Below are positions 13,607 through 26,387 of a stretch of 64,000 bases of DNA, one piece after another. Origin of the DNA: Dimorphilus gyrociliatus (lineage: Eukaryota; Annelida; Polychaeta; Dinophilidae); the NCBI GenBank assembly GCA_904063045.1, contig CAJFCJ010000005.1:3342165-3406164 (forward strand), written 5' to 3'. The position numbers and the translations under genes are program-made. Numbering within the stretch: position 1 is the stretch's first letter; every line of letters starts with the position of its first letter. Under the pieces are notes generated by a model. The model saw only the letters and a list, made by a program, of their open reading frames with translations. It was not told the DNA's origin and did no database searches.

Positions 13607-16600
13607 CTATACAAATTTATAACATTTCTCTTTATCATGCGGAATACGTGTTTTGAATAGAACCGAATCGACACGGTATTGAGTCCTTAATAAAGGCATG
13701 TAGCCGTAAATTTGGGTTAAAAAGTTCATACATAGATGTCTCTCCTGAAAGTGCGTTTCATCCTCCGATAGTGCGCTGGGGCAGCCTGGGCAACGGAAAG
13801 TCCATCGAGAAGTGACCTTTATCGGTGGTTTTCGAGTTATATGGCTGACTAGAAAATTCATAGCCAGATCTTCACAGTTCATATACTCGTCCACTTTATC
13901 TCTAATAGCCTGTGGCATGATTCTACTGTATAAGTAGGCGTAATACTAAAGGGAAGAGGAGAAAAGAAAAAAAACAAATGATTAGATAAGAGATTAGAGT
14001 ATATTTCATAAAAATAATTAAAATATATTTGTTTTCTTACCTTATGAAAAAACGCAGCACCGGTTAGCACCATAGAAAGCTCGCAAGAATAATTTGAATT
14101 GTACATCCATGAATTGTGCTTTGCATCCCACGAATGAAATCGCCCGGGAAATCCAACAATTCTATCACGGGATTGACGCCATACTCTAAAAGGGTTCATG
14201 TTATTTGTAGAGGCTTATTATAGTAATAAGATAGGAAAGGGTTGAAAAAAAATACCTAAAGGCAAAGTTAATTTCGTCGGGTCTTAAGTGGGCGTCGTCG
14301 TCAATTGACAATATGGCTTCGGTTTCTATTACATCGTACGGCAAGAAACGATTGTTTAAACTATTTTTAGCAGTTTTTACAACATGTACGGGAACCCCAA
14401 TATCGGGCCAGCGTAACTGAATATGCGGTGGTTTGAGTGAATTCCAGACAACTACAACTTTATTCAAATGGGCTACGTTTTTTAGACGCCTAATGGCATC
14501 CATTAAAACACTGTCGCGTTCGAACGTTAAGAGAACGGCTGCAAAAATTAATAGAATTATTAGAATAGCTAGAGACGATAATTAAGTTATTTTATAGGAA
14601 CCTGTAAATTGTTCCCTCGCGAAATCACCACCTAGAGCCTGAGCAAATTCTTTACCAGCTCCGCCGAGACCACCGTTAATTGGTCGAAAGCCAAGAGAAG
14701 AGCCTGTTTAATAGAATAGATGAAAATTTTTCAAAACCAAACAAGAAAATATAAAAAAAAGAAGGAAAAGTAGTGTTTGAAGTCTCTTAACATCTGCATC
14801 AAATATATTATCAAACAAATCCGAATTTGTTTAACACATCAGCTTACTCTTGCAAACTTTTCATCAACTTAGCGAAATAAAAAGAAAAGAGATAAACCAT
14901 AAAATCAGATACTAACCTAAAAAAGTCGCTTCTGCTGGTAACGTTAATCTCCTAGGAGTAAATGGATAAAGATGGAATGGATCCAAATCAACCTCTTGTG
15001 TTGATAAATAGGTGATTTGTGTAAAGTTCCTTGTAAATTTATCAGATGCAAAAGGTAACTCGATAGGATCAACAACTTCTTCATCTTCAATACTTTCTTC
15101 AGTTAATTTTTTGAACGTCTCGTTAAAAAAAGACTTCGATTTTTCGTCGATCACAGGATTGGAAGGTATATTTAATCTCCTCCTTAAAAGGAGAAATAAA
15201 CTATCAAGAATTGATTGTACACTGGATAAGTAGATTTGCCAAACGTGTCGTCCAAAACGTCGTTTTTCCAATAATTCCTCATCGGTCATCGATCTAATAA
15301 TATAATGCAGCTCGCTTGCTCTCTCTTTTGGCAGTACAACTACGCATCTTCTCCAATCGATCACTTCCTCGAGCGGAAATCGAAAATTACCACCTAGTAT
15401 AATAGGTACGGCACCTGCCCTTACAGATTCCAATAGTCTAGTTTGAAAAATAGAAGTCGAGACTAATGAATCGTTTAAAGATGTTAATATAAGTGAAAAT
15501 GTGGAATTTTCTAATATGTTGAAGCGCTCATTATCAGTATTGCAGAGATTCCATTCTAATCCATCTTTACTGACCAATGATTTTGAGCAAGAAAACTTAA
15601 ATAGGAATTTTTGTTCTGGATATTGAATTTCCAGATTTTTCAATTCTTTAATAACTTTATACTCAAAGTCAATGTTGAAGCCTTTGGCATCCATATTCCC
15701 TTCGAAGGTCATCAAATACTTCCGCCTGGCCGGTGAGATATATGGTAATATCTCCCATGAGTTGGATAAAATTTTATTAGATGTAGGCGGAAGGATAACG
15801 TCAAAGTTTTCTCGAAAGTCTTCATAATAGCTTGCCTGAGCTAAAATAGCTCTACCGGTGTTTATATTATTAAAAATATTAGGTGAGTTATGATGCCTGG
15901 CAAGGTACAACAGAACATGGTTGGCCCCGTTCTTGTTCCAATACTTAAGTTTTTTTAACCTGTTGTTCAACGTTGAACCATCCATGTCTGGTATAAGAAC
16001 AAAGTAAATACAGGCCGTATCTCCGTTGTTTGTAATATAACTGTTATCTTTAATCACTTGCTTGAAGGATTTTTCGATAAACGGATGTAAATCCCCTATA
16101 TCCTTTGTCGGATAAAAATAAACTGGAAATTTTGAGAAAATAGAACATTTGGAATAATCGAAACAATTGTACATTTTACATTTCCTAATAAATTTCATTT
16201 TTAAATCTTCCATGTCATTGTTTACAGTATTGGAAAAACTATTCAAAATCGATTCTAGTGGGGGTTTAATCTCTGGTAAATTTCTTCTTACAATTTCCTC
16301 CCTTTCCGCCCTTGTATTGTCAATTCTTTGCCGTAATACATCCAATTTTTGCATTTTCTCTCTATAATCATCTTTTAGCTTGTCTATATGGCTATTAAAG
16401 CCTGATATATCCGAATGAAGTCTGTGACGCTTCTGTTCTAATTCCTTAAGTTCATTGCTTACGGACGCTTTTATCTTTTTCAGTTCCTTTATTCTTTCTT
16501 TTAGTTCGTTTGCTTCTGCCAAATTTTCTTCGTTCTCATTATTTAGTTTCAGTTTAACATCACCATCCAGCAATGACGAACTCTTAGATCGACTAACATC

Positions 16601-16762
16601 GTAATCTCCTAACTTCCCCACATAATAATGTGTTATAACCGGAAGCGATAGTAGGAAGATTACAAGGAAGATACCTATTCTTTTCAATTTAGCACTTCCA
16701 ATATACTGGACGAGCCATTGCAAGAACGTTAGGTCCTTTGAAGGCGGCATATTTTCATCCAT
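13607..16762 (-). CDS. EXTL3: Exostosin-like 3 glycosyltransferase (heparan sulphate initiation)
   Basis: Five exons: 14917-16762, 14602-14703, 14256-14538, 14041-14185 and 13607-13945; 904 residues (human 919). It is a type II Golgi membrane enzyme that adds the first alpha-GlcNAc to the linker tetrasaccharide, starting heparan sulphate chains. A membrane anchor lies at about residues 30-47 ([19 protein letters not shown]) and a coiled coil at about 75-155. The exostosin GT47-like domain follows ([25 protein letters not shown]). The C-terminal GT64 domain has [20 protein letters not shown], the DxD motif in [34 protein letters not shown] and [18 protein letters not shown]. All family landmarks are present, so it should be active. 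Confidence 0.96.
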
Positions 16763-18149
16763 AGTCTAATACTTTCTTCGAACGCCACATACTTTTGAAA
16801 AGAAAGAGAAAAGGTGTTAAACAAAAATAATTACATTAACAAAACGTGGATAAACTATTTACAAACTAACGTTCCGTAAAGTTTAAAGGCCAACGGTATC
16901 CTAAGAACTCGTAGCTCATTTGTTACAAACAATAAAAAATTGCTTTTTTAAACAATACATTCAGCACGTAGACAAACATAGATGCTCCCATTTGCTCTGC
17001 ACGCCCAAATACTTATTCTATTAACTTTCGCTCTAGGCGGTAAACAGTAATTATTATCGGGCGGTGGTTTTTCTCCTACGTTTCTACGCACACCGACAAT
17101 CCAACAAGGCAAAAAGAAGATTGATTACAAGACATTCCCTCTTCTTTCTCATCTTCTTACTAAAAGATGCAATAAAATAAAAAAAAGTTAACAACTGCAA
17201 CTGCAGACGTTCCCCATCAGTCAATTTAATCTTGTGAATATTTGATGTTTAACGATCAATACCAAAAATTTTGCACTTAAAAACTAATAATTAAGTACGT
17301 TTATGTTGCTATTTACAGTCTATTACATAATCGCAATAAGAAATTTAACTTTGATGCAACCTCTTAGCGGTAATTTAGGTTAATTGGATATTGGAGGTTT
17401 GCACAGCCGAGCGTATACGATAAAAAAAACGAGGGTATCGGAAAACTAACTAGTACACTTATCTTGATGAATTTTTCATATAACTAACATCATCAATAAT
17501 TTTACTGTTAGAAAATAAAATATTATTCGAATTCATATCAAAGCATATCAAATCAACCGATTAAGTTCTTTGATTAGTGAAAGAGCGGAAGCAATTACGA
17601 ATCTTTGTAGACGCATTTGAAACTAGATTTAAAAATAACAAATGAATGACTTGTTAACTTGAACAAGTCTGTATTCAATCAATTTCCTTCCTTGTTTATC
17701 TTATATCAAAAATCTTGCAAAATTCTTTAAGACTCCCTTTTATTAATCAATGAACGACATTTAACTATTAATCAAAGACAAAACACTCACTCTTTAAAAT
17801 ATATATCAATCGAAAGGTTTATTTTAATAGTTTCAATCAGTCTTAGTTAATGAGTATAACAGAACCTACCTTTATGTAGAAATTTGAGTGTGTTGAGTAG
17901 TGCAGTCAGTGTAAAACTGCAAATTTCTATTTGCTTTCCTAAAAATCACGATGGAACTTTGGCGCCACCTTGTTGTCGTCCGTTTGTCGAAATTGTAGTC
18001 GAATATGTGTACGCAGTCCCTTATTGGCATAGAGCTAAACATTAGATGTACCAACTTCAATAGATACGAGGAACTTTAAACCAGTCGAATTTTATGAAAA
18101 AATCACATGATATACACTTCCGGTTTTCTGTCAGGGCAAAAACATATAA
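16763..18149. other. Divergent intergenic region between EXTL3 and RagC/D
   Basis: About 1.4 kb holding both promoters. No open frame is convincing. A short ggcgccacctt occurs near 17961. No tandem repeat or RNA gene is seen. Confidence 0.5.
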
Positions 18150-19723
18150 ATGGTAATGTTGTAGCGAAATCAGTAAATCACGATTAGAAATAAGGTCATT
18201 ACTTTATACTTTTAATTTTTAGGCATTCCCGAATGACGATGAAAATTACCCAGCAGTTGGTAGTTTTCCGAGGGAATTTGGTTACTCGTCTGGAGGCGAA
18301 TATGACGTAAATGGCGCTGGAACTTTAGTTAGCGAGGAAAAACCTCGAATATTGTTAATGGGATTACAAGGGTAATTAGCAATTTTCAATTTCTCGCTAT
18401 TTGATATGGGCATATTTATCTTTTTCTTTTTAACCGAATCATAATTCGAACAGGAGTGGGAAATCTTCAATACAAAAAGTAGTTTTTCATAAGATGTCAC
18501 CGAATGAAACATTGTTTCTAGAGAATACAACAAAAATCGTAAAAGATGGTAAAAAAACATCAGTTAAAATTTGATCTAAGTTTAACGAATTCAATCCGAT
18601 CAAACAGATGTTTCGAATAGTTCTTTTGTGCAATTTCAAATATGGGATTTCCCTGGCCAAATTGATTTTCTAGATCCGAGTTTTGATTCAGAAACAATAT
18701 TTGGTGGTTGTGGCGCTTTAATATTCGTTATCGATGCTCAAGATGAATATTCTGTTGCACTAGACAAACTACTTGTAACTCTATCAAAAGCATATGCGGT
18801 TAATTCAAATATTCGATTTGAAGTGTTCATTCATAAAGTTGACGGTTTGTCAGAAGATAATAAAATAGAAACCCAAGGGGAAATTCATCAAAAGACCAAT
18901 CAAGATTTGATGCATAGCAAACTTGATAACATAAATGTATGTTTCTACTTGACAAGTATATACGACCATTCAATTTTTGAAGCTTTTAGTAAAGTAGTTC
19001 AAAAGCTTATACCCCAATTACCAACACTGGAGAACTTGTTAAATATCTTTATATCTGTAAGTAACTCGTATTGATATATAGACATCATAATAAAATATAA
19101 TACTATGTTTTACTATTTCTAGAATTCTGGAATTGATAAAGCTTTCTTATTTGATGTAGTATCAAAGATATATATAGCTACGGACAGCAGCGCTGTCGAT
19201 ATGCAATCTTACGAACTATGCTGCGATATGATTGATGTTGTAATTGATGTATCCTGCATTTATGGGTACGGGTTCGATTAATTAAAATTATCGAATATCA
19301 TTTTCTACCATAATTAACTTGCAGCTGTAAAGACGAAACAGAAAATGGAGCCTTTGATGAACAGTCGTCTTCAATTATAAAACTCAACAATAACACTGTG
19401 TTATACTTACGTGAAGTTAACAAATTTTTAGCTTTAGTTTGTATTATGAGAGAAGATAGTTTTGAAAAACAAGGTAATTACCTACTGGTTATTTATTTAT
19501 TATAAAAAATACCCAATATATTTAAATATATTAACTTTTTATTGTCATCACCTTAGGTATTATCGATTACAATTTTCACGTGTTTAGACAAGCCATACAA
19601 GAAGTATTTAACATTCATCGGAAAACTCTTGAATCGAGCGAAGAAGAAAAATCACCTGGGGGAATAAATATGAGAAGTTCTTTAACAAATGACGCTATTA
19701 GAAAAAGTTCAAATATTGTTTAA
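18150..19723 (+). CDS. RRAGC: Ras-related GTP-binding protein C/D (Rag GTPase)
   Basis: Seven coding segments: 18150-18152, 18223-18371, 18454-18548, 18608-19056, 19123-19265, 19325-19473 and 19557-19723; 384 residues. RagC/D pairs with RagA/B on the lysosome and recruits mTORC1 when amino acids are available. The P-loop is [20 protein letters not shown], the G3 region [11 protein letters not shown] and the G4 region FIHKVDG. The roadblock-like C-terminal half is nearly identical to the vertebrate protein ([43 protein letters not shown]). The first coding exon appears to contribute only the ATG (18150-18152, donor gtaatg), joined to GCATTCCCG. C and D cannot be separated from sequence alone. 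Confidence 0.93.
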
Positions 19724-19937
19724 AAACACTTTTAAAAAAACAAAAACTGCACATTGGACATTTGGAATAGAACGATTTTTTTATAAGAAAAGAAATACTA
19801 AGACTATTTAAAAATGACATCTAATAAGCCAAGACTGCTTTATGAAAATGAATGTTAGCTAGTATATATTTACGTTACATATTTTATATATATGTATACT
19901 TACATTGTGTTGAAATTCTTAAAAATTATCTTTAATT

Positions 19938-21535
19938 TCAATCTTTCAATTTAGATCGATAGATGTCTACTAATTTTTTTGCCATATACTTAATTGAGCT
20001 TGGATAGGTTATAGTTCGAATGTGCTCGTATATTTCCTGTCTCTGCTTAAATTCAACGTTTCTCTCGTTCTCCTCTGGATATTCTGTTTTTTCAAAGTTT
20101 CTAGCAAGATCTCGCGTCTTAATCTTCTCTAATAATTGACAATTGAAAAGTTCATCAACTTTAATCTCATGACTACAGTGTTTTCGATCAGTATTCTCAG
20201 TATAATCAACAAAGGCTTGAGTATCATTCAGGATAGTGTCTAAATCATTATCGTCAATATAATCCAGTTTTTGTCTTTTAACCCCAAGGCATTTATTCGA
20301 AGCATTTAATGACTGATTGATTAAGAGTAGACAATCACTTACAGTGTAAGCATTCTAGAATAGAAATAGTGAATAAAGTAGTATAGACGAAATTTGTAAG
20401 AAAAAAATCCATACTTCATTAGGATTTAGCCATTCGTGACTATGAGAAAGAAAGTTACCATTTCCTAAATTCTTCATAATAATATACTTAACAATTGCTT
20501 CTTCTATTCTTGAAAAATCATCTGTTTTCTATTTTGGAACATCAACAATTTAAGTTAGAGTAATTGGTATTAATTGTATAAAAAGGTTTAATTGAGTACA
20601 CTAACTATGGGAATCCAGGTGTTTATACTTGCGCTAATTCGACTATTCTCGTTATAAACAAAATGCCACCATACCGGAGGTACGTAGAGTATATCTCCCT
20701 CCTTTAATTCGACCTTATAAGCTTCTACATCCTATTTGGAGTAATAGGCTTTAATTATTTTCTGTACTTATTTTAATTAAAATTGTATGTTTTGCCTCAA
20801 AAAGAGGAAATTTCTTTAGATTAGGTGCCAGGGGATTAACATTGCTATATACACTGGATTCTTCGTATGGAATTCTCGTTGGATATATAGCTTTTTCTTC
20901 AGTTGGAGGGAATAATATCCACGTTTTACTATATCATACATACTTTATATATATATATATATATATGTACAAGAATATTACAGATTTATATAATTACTAA
21001 TATATATATCATGTATTTAATTTCCCTACCTTCCCTCTAATTGGGCAACTAAATTACAACCATAACTATCAGAGTGTAGAGGCGTATAGCAAAATTGACT
21101 ACCTAACCAAAAGGTACTATCTATACCATTTAGATCATTAAAGCCCATATCAGACCATTTGATACCATCTTCGAAGAGTCTTTTATCACTTTTCTCATCC
21201 AACATTTCTCCAATATGCACGTAACTTAAATAGGTCCATGTATCATTTCTATTTATTCCTTTCAAGGTTTCCTTATCGCTAAGCAACCATTTTTTATAAT
21301 CGCTTAACGAAACACTTATATAATTTCTTTCTGTCTCAAACTTAGCATCTTTATTGTATAACCAACTTTTTTTGCCGACATGAATTTTTTGTTGCTTCGA
21401 AGTTAATTTATCTAAATTCTCTAGCACTCTACCAGTCAATGGCCATTCTTTAGCTGCATGACGAAAGACCATCGGCTCTTTGCACCCGCAAGTTATTAGC
21501 GATCGTAAATCATCTTTTAAACTATTAGAATTCAT
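19938..21535 (-). CDS. HSPBAP1: HSPBAP1-like JmjC-domain protein
   Basis: Five exons: 21030-21535, 20796-20928, 20606-20731, 20415-20528 and 19938-20354; 431 residues. It is a JmjC cupin resembling HSPB1-associated protein 1, probably an Fe(II)/2-oxoglutarate oxygenase. Conserved blocks are LGSQFCYTPLHSDSYGCNLV (with the HxD iron ligands), WILFPPTEEKAIYPTRIPYE, and ILYVPPVWWHFVYNENSRIS (distal histidine). The C-terminal 140 residues are acidic and variable. The second intron only keeps frame if it uses a GC donor at 20795-20794 (GAG/gcaaaa) with the AG before 20731, a 64-nt GC-AG intron. An upstream ATG at 21625 is in frame and would add 30 residues; 21535 was chosen because the added segment is AT-run derived. 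Confidence 0.87.
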
Positions 21536-21747
21536 TCTATATATATAAACATGCAGATTTTGTGTCAAAAAATGTAAGGAATGAACGTAATTCCATTTAA
21601 TTACAGTGTCCATAAAAAGCGCCATCAATAGTTAACAAGTTTTATTGTCTTTTATATCGAAATCTTATATTTTAAGTAAGGTATTAAATCTATATTTATT
21701 ATTCTGATGCATATACATTTATGTAAAAAAAATTGAAAGATTGTTCA

Positions 21748-22221
21748 TTATACTTCAGCTAAAGCCTCAATATGCTTCCTAATCTCAGCTTCATTTGTTA
21801 TGCAAATTCCTTTTAAATACCAAAACATTCTCTTTCTATCCAAAATTTTAATGTGCTTGCAAATCTACGACAAAATGATTTAATAAATAGAAGACGAAAA
21901 ATAATAAGTCTAGATACTTACGCCTTGACGACCATTTTTCTGACAAGGAGTACTAATATCTGTTAAAAGGGATTGAAATATTTGATAATGACGTCCATAA
22001 ACTTCAACTCTTTGAAGTAAAAAATATGCCAATCTGTAAAACAAATATAAAAAGGAGAAGTTCAATCCACTTTGACCAAAAAACAATTAGTCAGAGGTTG
22101 TTTAATTGATTACTTTGATTTGTTCTTAGTTGTCCATGTTCCAGTTGTTCTCTTACTATTAAAAGTGACTTTTTTAGCATTACTTTTGGAGAAACAGTGA
22201 AGAATACCGCAAAAACTGAAG

Positions 22222-22254
<33 letters not shown>

Positions 22255-25200
22255 ATAACATATAATAAGAGTAAAAGAGAAAATAAAATATTACAACCTT
22301 TCACCACTATCGTTAGAATTTGAATATTCATAGCTAACTATTTTTGTATTATTCACTAACAAGATATAACCTCCTTGATTGTAAAGTCCCAATCCTTGCA
22401 TGTTCAATTCTGTTGAATTTAAATCGGGAACAGCTAATTCCTCAAATCTTTCTTGGCAGTTTTTTCTTAAGCTTTTACAAACTCCATTAATGCACTTTCC
22501 GAAATCATTATCGCAACTTTGAAAAGTCTCTTTCTTTATGCACTAGATGACAATAAAAATGGTAATCTTTTAATGACATAATGAATATTCAATTACTTTC
22601 GAATCGAATCCGTTACAATATTGACAGTCGTCTCTATTAGGGCACGATCCTTTTAACAGCTATGTTGTTGATTATTATTGATAAAAGCGTTAAAGAAGTA
22701 TATAATCAATTTACTTTACAAGTTCTTGAATTACAACAATCGCAAGCCTAAAAATAGGAAGATAATATAGATTTAAAAAGATGGAATTTAAAAATTGTTC
22801 TCTTACTTGATATATTCCGCAATCACATTCTTCTTTTTCATCTACTATTCCGTCACCGCAAAATCCTATCTGAATAGGGGAGGTTTTAAAAATACTGAAC
22901 AGCCTAACGTTTTCAATGCTACTAACCCTCTTATTTGTTTCAGTTGTACTATTTTCTAAGTAATTTTTAAATGTCTTCTGATCTATGCAATTTCTCTCAA
23001 GACATACTCCTGATTCACCACAGGGTGAACCATCTGCTACCATTACGTCGACATTTTGGCCATTTTCTTGAATAATCCAATCGCCGTAAGTTGTCTTCCT
23101 TTAAAAAGTGTGTTTATTAGAAACAAGTAAAATAGTACTCTTTTTTTTTGCTACAAACAAGCAAGCAAGATCCTGTTTCCCTAAAGCTGGCATAATAGGA
23201 TTTTTCGATGCTGACTGTGTAGAGTCTCTGTCTAGAACCCATTCATTAGCATTTGTTAAATTATCTTTAACGCATTGAAGAAGACCACAATTAAAGTTGT
23301 TTTTTCTGAAAGATAAAGAAGTATTTCATTTCTTAACAAGCATAAAAAGTAGACTATAAGAATTCATATATATATTTATATATATGTATATATATATACT
23401 TTGAATTACTACATTTCACATATGACGCTTTTCCGTTGGCATCTTTTACAATTCCACAATGGGCGTAACGATCAAAGTATCTTATTGCTACCTCATAGCA
23501 ATAATTATCAGCCTTTCTATAGTCTGCAAAAGTCAATTAGTAGATAAGATGATAGTAACTGCAGACCAATATGTATTATTAACCTGAATTCCAAACCAGT
23601 TTGCATTGGTTGGTCAATGTCAAACAGTGACCTTTGATGCAAGAAGCTTCCTAATTAAAAAGATATATTTTAGCGTAAAACGGTAATCTTTTTAAAGTTG
23701 ATAAATATATAAAGTAAATAGCAACAAACATTTCCATCAGAATCAACGCATTTAGTGAGATTATCTTTCCGTAAATCTTCTGGGCACTATAAGATAAAAA
23801 TAGAATTTAACCTTTTGAACTAATGAAAGAATATTTTCTTTGTTACATCACTATTTGTTCCTGTACAAGTTTCTTTTACATCGCAATCGTTATCTTTATT
23901 ATATCTACATAATTTACCGGCATCGTGAAACTAGATAAAAAGATAATAGAGCAATTAAATAGGAAAATTTGTCCAGAAATAATAACAAAAACCTTGCATA
24001 ATTTGACATTGCAACATTCCCCTTGACCGCACAATGCACCATCTTTAAGTTTACAATCTTCTTTACAACAATTTCGACATCCATTGTCGAGTGCCTTTAG
24101 GTGAAATAATAAAAGAGTTTTAATGGATTATCGAATGAGTTCATTAAAAAAATATCCTACTCCTCCACAATCACATTCTTCGTCCTCATTAATTATACCA
24201 TTACCACATTGATTGGAAAAGGAATGAGCTTTATAAGCTCTTGTAGGTTTGTTATTCAAACATTGGGAGCCTTGAGATTTTAAGAAATTTCGATAATCTT
24301 TTAGCGAACAAGAACTAATGTATCCTGTGTCTCTATTAAAAGCATTTCTACAGTGAAAGAACAGATAGTTAATATCGTCCTAGAATTAGCATATTCAGCT
24401 TTCTATATCTACATCGTTGGATTCATTAGGCATCTAGACTCTCCGTACTTGCAGCAACCACTAACATCATGATTCATACCAATGGCATGACCTAATTCGT
24501 GTGTCAAAAAGTGAATGGCTACATCAGCTGTATAGTAGGTTAAAAGTTATTATCAAATTAAAAGAGTGTTGATTAAAGGCTATTATTTATACTGTATAAC
24601 TAACTGCTAGATTGAAAGATTACAACGCCAGCACCCTGAAATAAGGAACAAGCTCCACCTATTGGAAACAAACCATTTACATTTGATGTTGGCAAACTCC
24701 TATATAAATAGAGAAGAAATTAGTAAATATTTCGTTCATTATGTCATTGTAAAAAGCCTACGTAATTAGTACAGTAATATCACTCCAAATGCCTCTATCC
24801 TCTATCTGCTTGACCCTATAAGGGCTAAAATTTCTCAAATAAGCGTTAAAGTTGTTATTAGCCTGTACAAGATTTTTTTCCCGCCAAATATCAATTCCAG
24901 TTAGGAAAACTCTTACATCTATTCGAGACAATCTCTGTATAGAAACGTGATAAATGATTAAAATAGCTAAAAGATCTCTACAAAAACGATGCAAATATCA
25001 ACTGCTTTTATGTATCGTTCACCTTATCGGCACCGAGGATGAGATCAGTTACAAATTTCTCAGGATCTTTTTTCTCACCTTTGAGTTTTTCTGACTAATA
25101 AAAGAGAAAATTTAGATAAAGATCCATTGTACTATATCCGATATTGAAGAAAAAAAGAACAAAACAAATAGAAGAACCCTTACACATGAATAATCGCAGA

Positions 25201-25294
25201 CAACAAATATTTCTAGATACTTTTCAATAGAGATAATTGAAGGAACTATCCATAATAATAAAATAATAGTCTTGGCAGTGAATATCTTATTCAT
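21748..25294 (-). CDS. ADAM-like M12B metalloprotease-disintegrin lacking a prodomain
   Basis: Multi-exon gene of roughly 17 short exons; boundaries between about 24.4 and 25.0 kb are uncertain. The first exon (about 25184-25294) gives a signal peptide (MNKIFTAKTIILLLWIVPSI) followed at once by IEKYLEIFVVCDYSC, the start of the reprolysin catalytic domain, so no prodomain is seen. The zinc motif HELGHAIGMNHD lies in the exon near 24500. A disintegrin segment follows (CGNGIINEDEECDCGG, about 24170-24220), then an ADAM-type cysteine-rich region ending VADGSPCGESGVCLERNC (about 23000). A second disintegrin start comes next (CGDGIVDEKEECDCGIYQ, about 22805-22865) with more cysteine-rich sequence to a stop at 21748. 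I see no transmembrane helix, so it is probably secreted. Closest ADAM subfamily not determined. Confidence 0.78.
22220..22258. repeat. (AT)n microsatellite in the ADAM-like gene
   Basis: Alternating AT inside an intron of the minus-strand gene. Confidence 0.8.
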
Positions 25295-26387
25295 TTTTAC
25301 AGTTTTTCTTTGAGAAAGTTATAAAAAATATCCGGTCTTGTTCAAGTTGTCCGAACGGATATAGATATAAAGTTGTGTTTTTTACAAGTATACCATATAT
25401 ATATATCTATACACGCTTATTAAAAAGAAATATAAAATATCGCCTTTCGAAACTTCTGCATACAGTTATATTACTGACTGGTTCTGTATTGAAAAAAAAG
25501 AAATTGTCCTAGGCCAAGGTAATATAACTTTTTTTCTCTCTCTCTCTCTCTCTCCTACTAGTTGAATAGAATAAACGTAATTTCTTTCTATTTTATTACT
25601 AAACTGTTGAAATATTTTCCTTTGAAAAAAATAAATTAATAAAAAAGTACTTTAAATAAAACTTGTTCAAAATTAATTAAAAATTCCTCTTTCATTCTAT
25701 CATATGGATCTGTCTATTTCTTTTTAATTGTATTTTTACTTCTATATTCGACAAATTTTACAATTTTATATAAAAAGCAATTTTTCCTTTTATATTGTCT
25801 CTTTTTTAAAGTGTGTGCCTAAATATTATTGCAGTTGTTTTATAATATTTTGATCTGCATTTTCAATGATCAAGGTTTAGTGGAAAGATTAATAATGTTT
25901 TGTTGGGTGATTCAAAATATTGAAAAGTGAATTTTGTTCACAATTTGTAAAATAATGCTAACAATATTAATTTTTTATTCATTGTTTTTTTTTATATAAT
26001 AAAAATGTTTTATTGTTTACTTTGTTTATTTTTTTTTTGATGAAATATTTAATCAATGAACACTGATTTTAGTTATACCGACAACGACGTTCGTAAACGA
26101 GAATCTGCGGGATTTCGCCCAGGAAGTAACGATAAAAGAAGAACGAGACTCAATTTTTAAAAAAAAGTAATATTTAAATATTTTTATTGAAAATTCTATC
26201 AGTCTATAGTTTTATATAAAATTCATTTAGTTATATTTTGATAAATTATGAAAAACTTTCCTTTTAATGTTGTGAATGAAGTACCACGTGTTATAGGTAC
26301 ACACCGTATGTCAATGCTATGCTCTACCATATACTCATTTCATAACATTTCACAGATTATTTGTAGTCTAAACGGAAATTAGCCAAG
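25295..26387. other. Divergent intergenic region between ADAM-like gene and eIF3c
   Basis: 1.09 kb with a (TC) microsatellite at about 25538-25555 and long T-rich stretches at 25980-26040. It must contain the promoters of two divergent genes. A 3' splice-like tttgtag at 26360-26366 precedes the eIF3c start, so a 5' UTR intron is possible. Confidence 0.5.

Noticed and set aside
24758-24994. Whole 78-codon frame as a single ADAM exon
   Set aside because: The first 20 residues are hydrophobic and do not fit the protease; an acceptor (tatacag at about 24940) before RLSRIDVRVFLTG is more likely, although the exact join is unclear.
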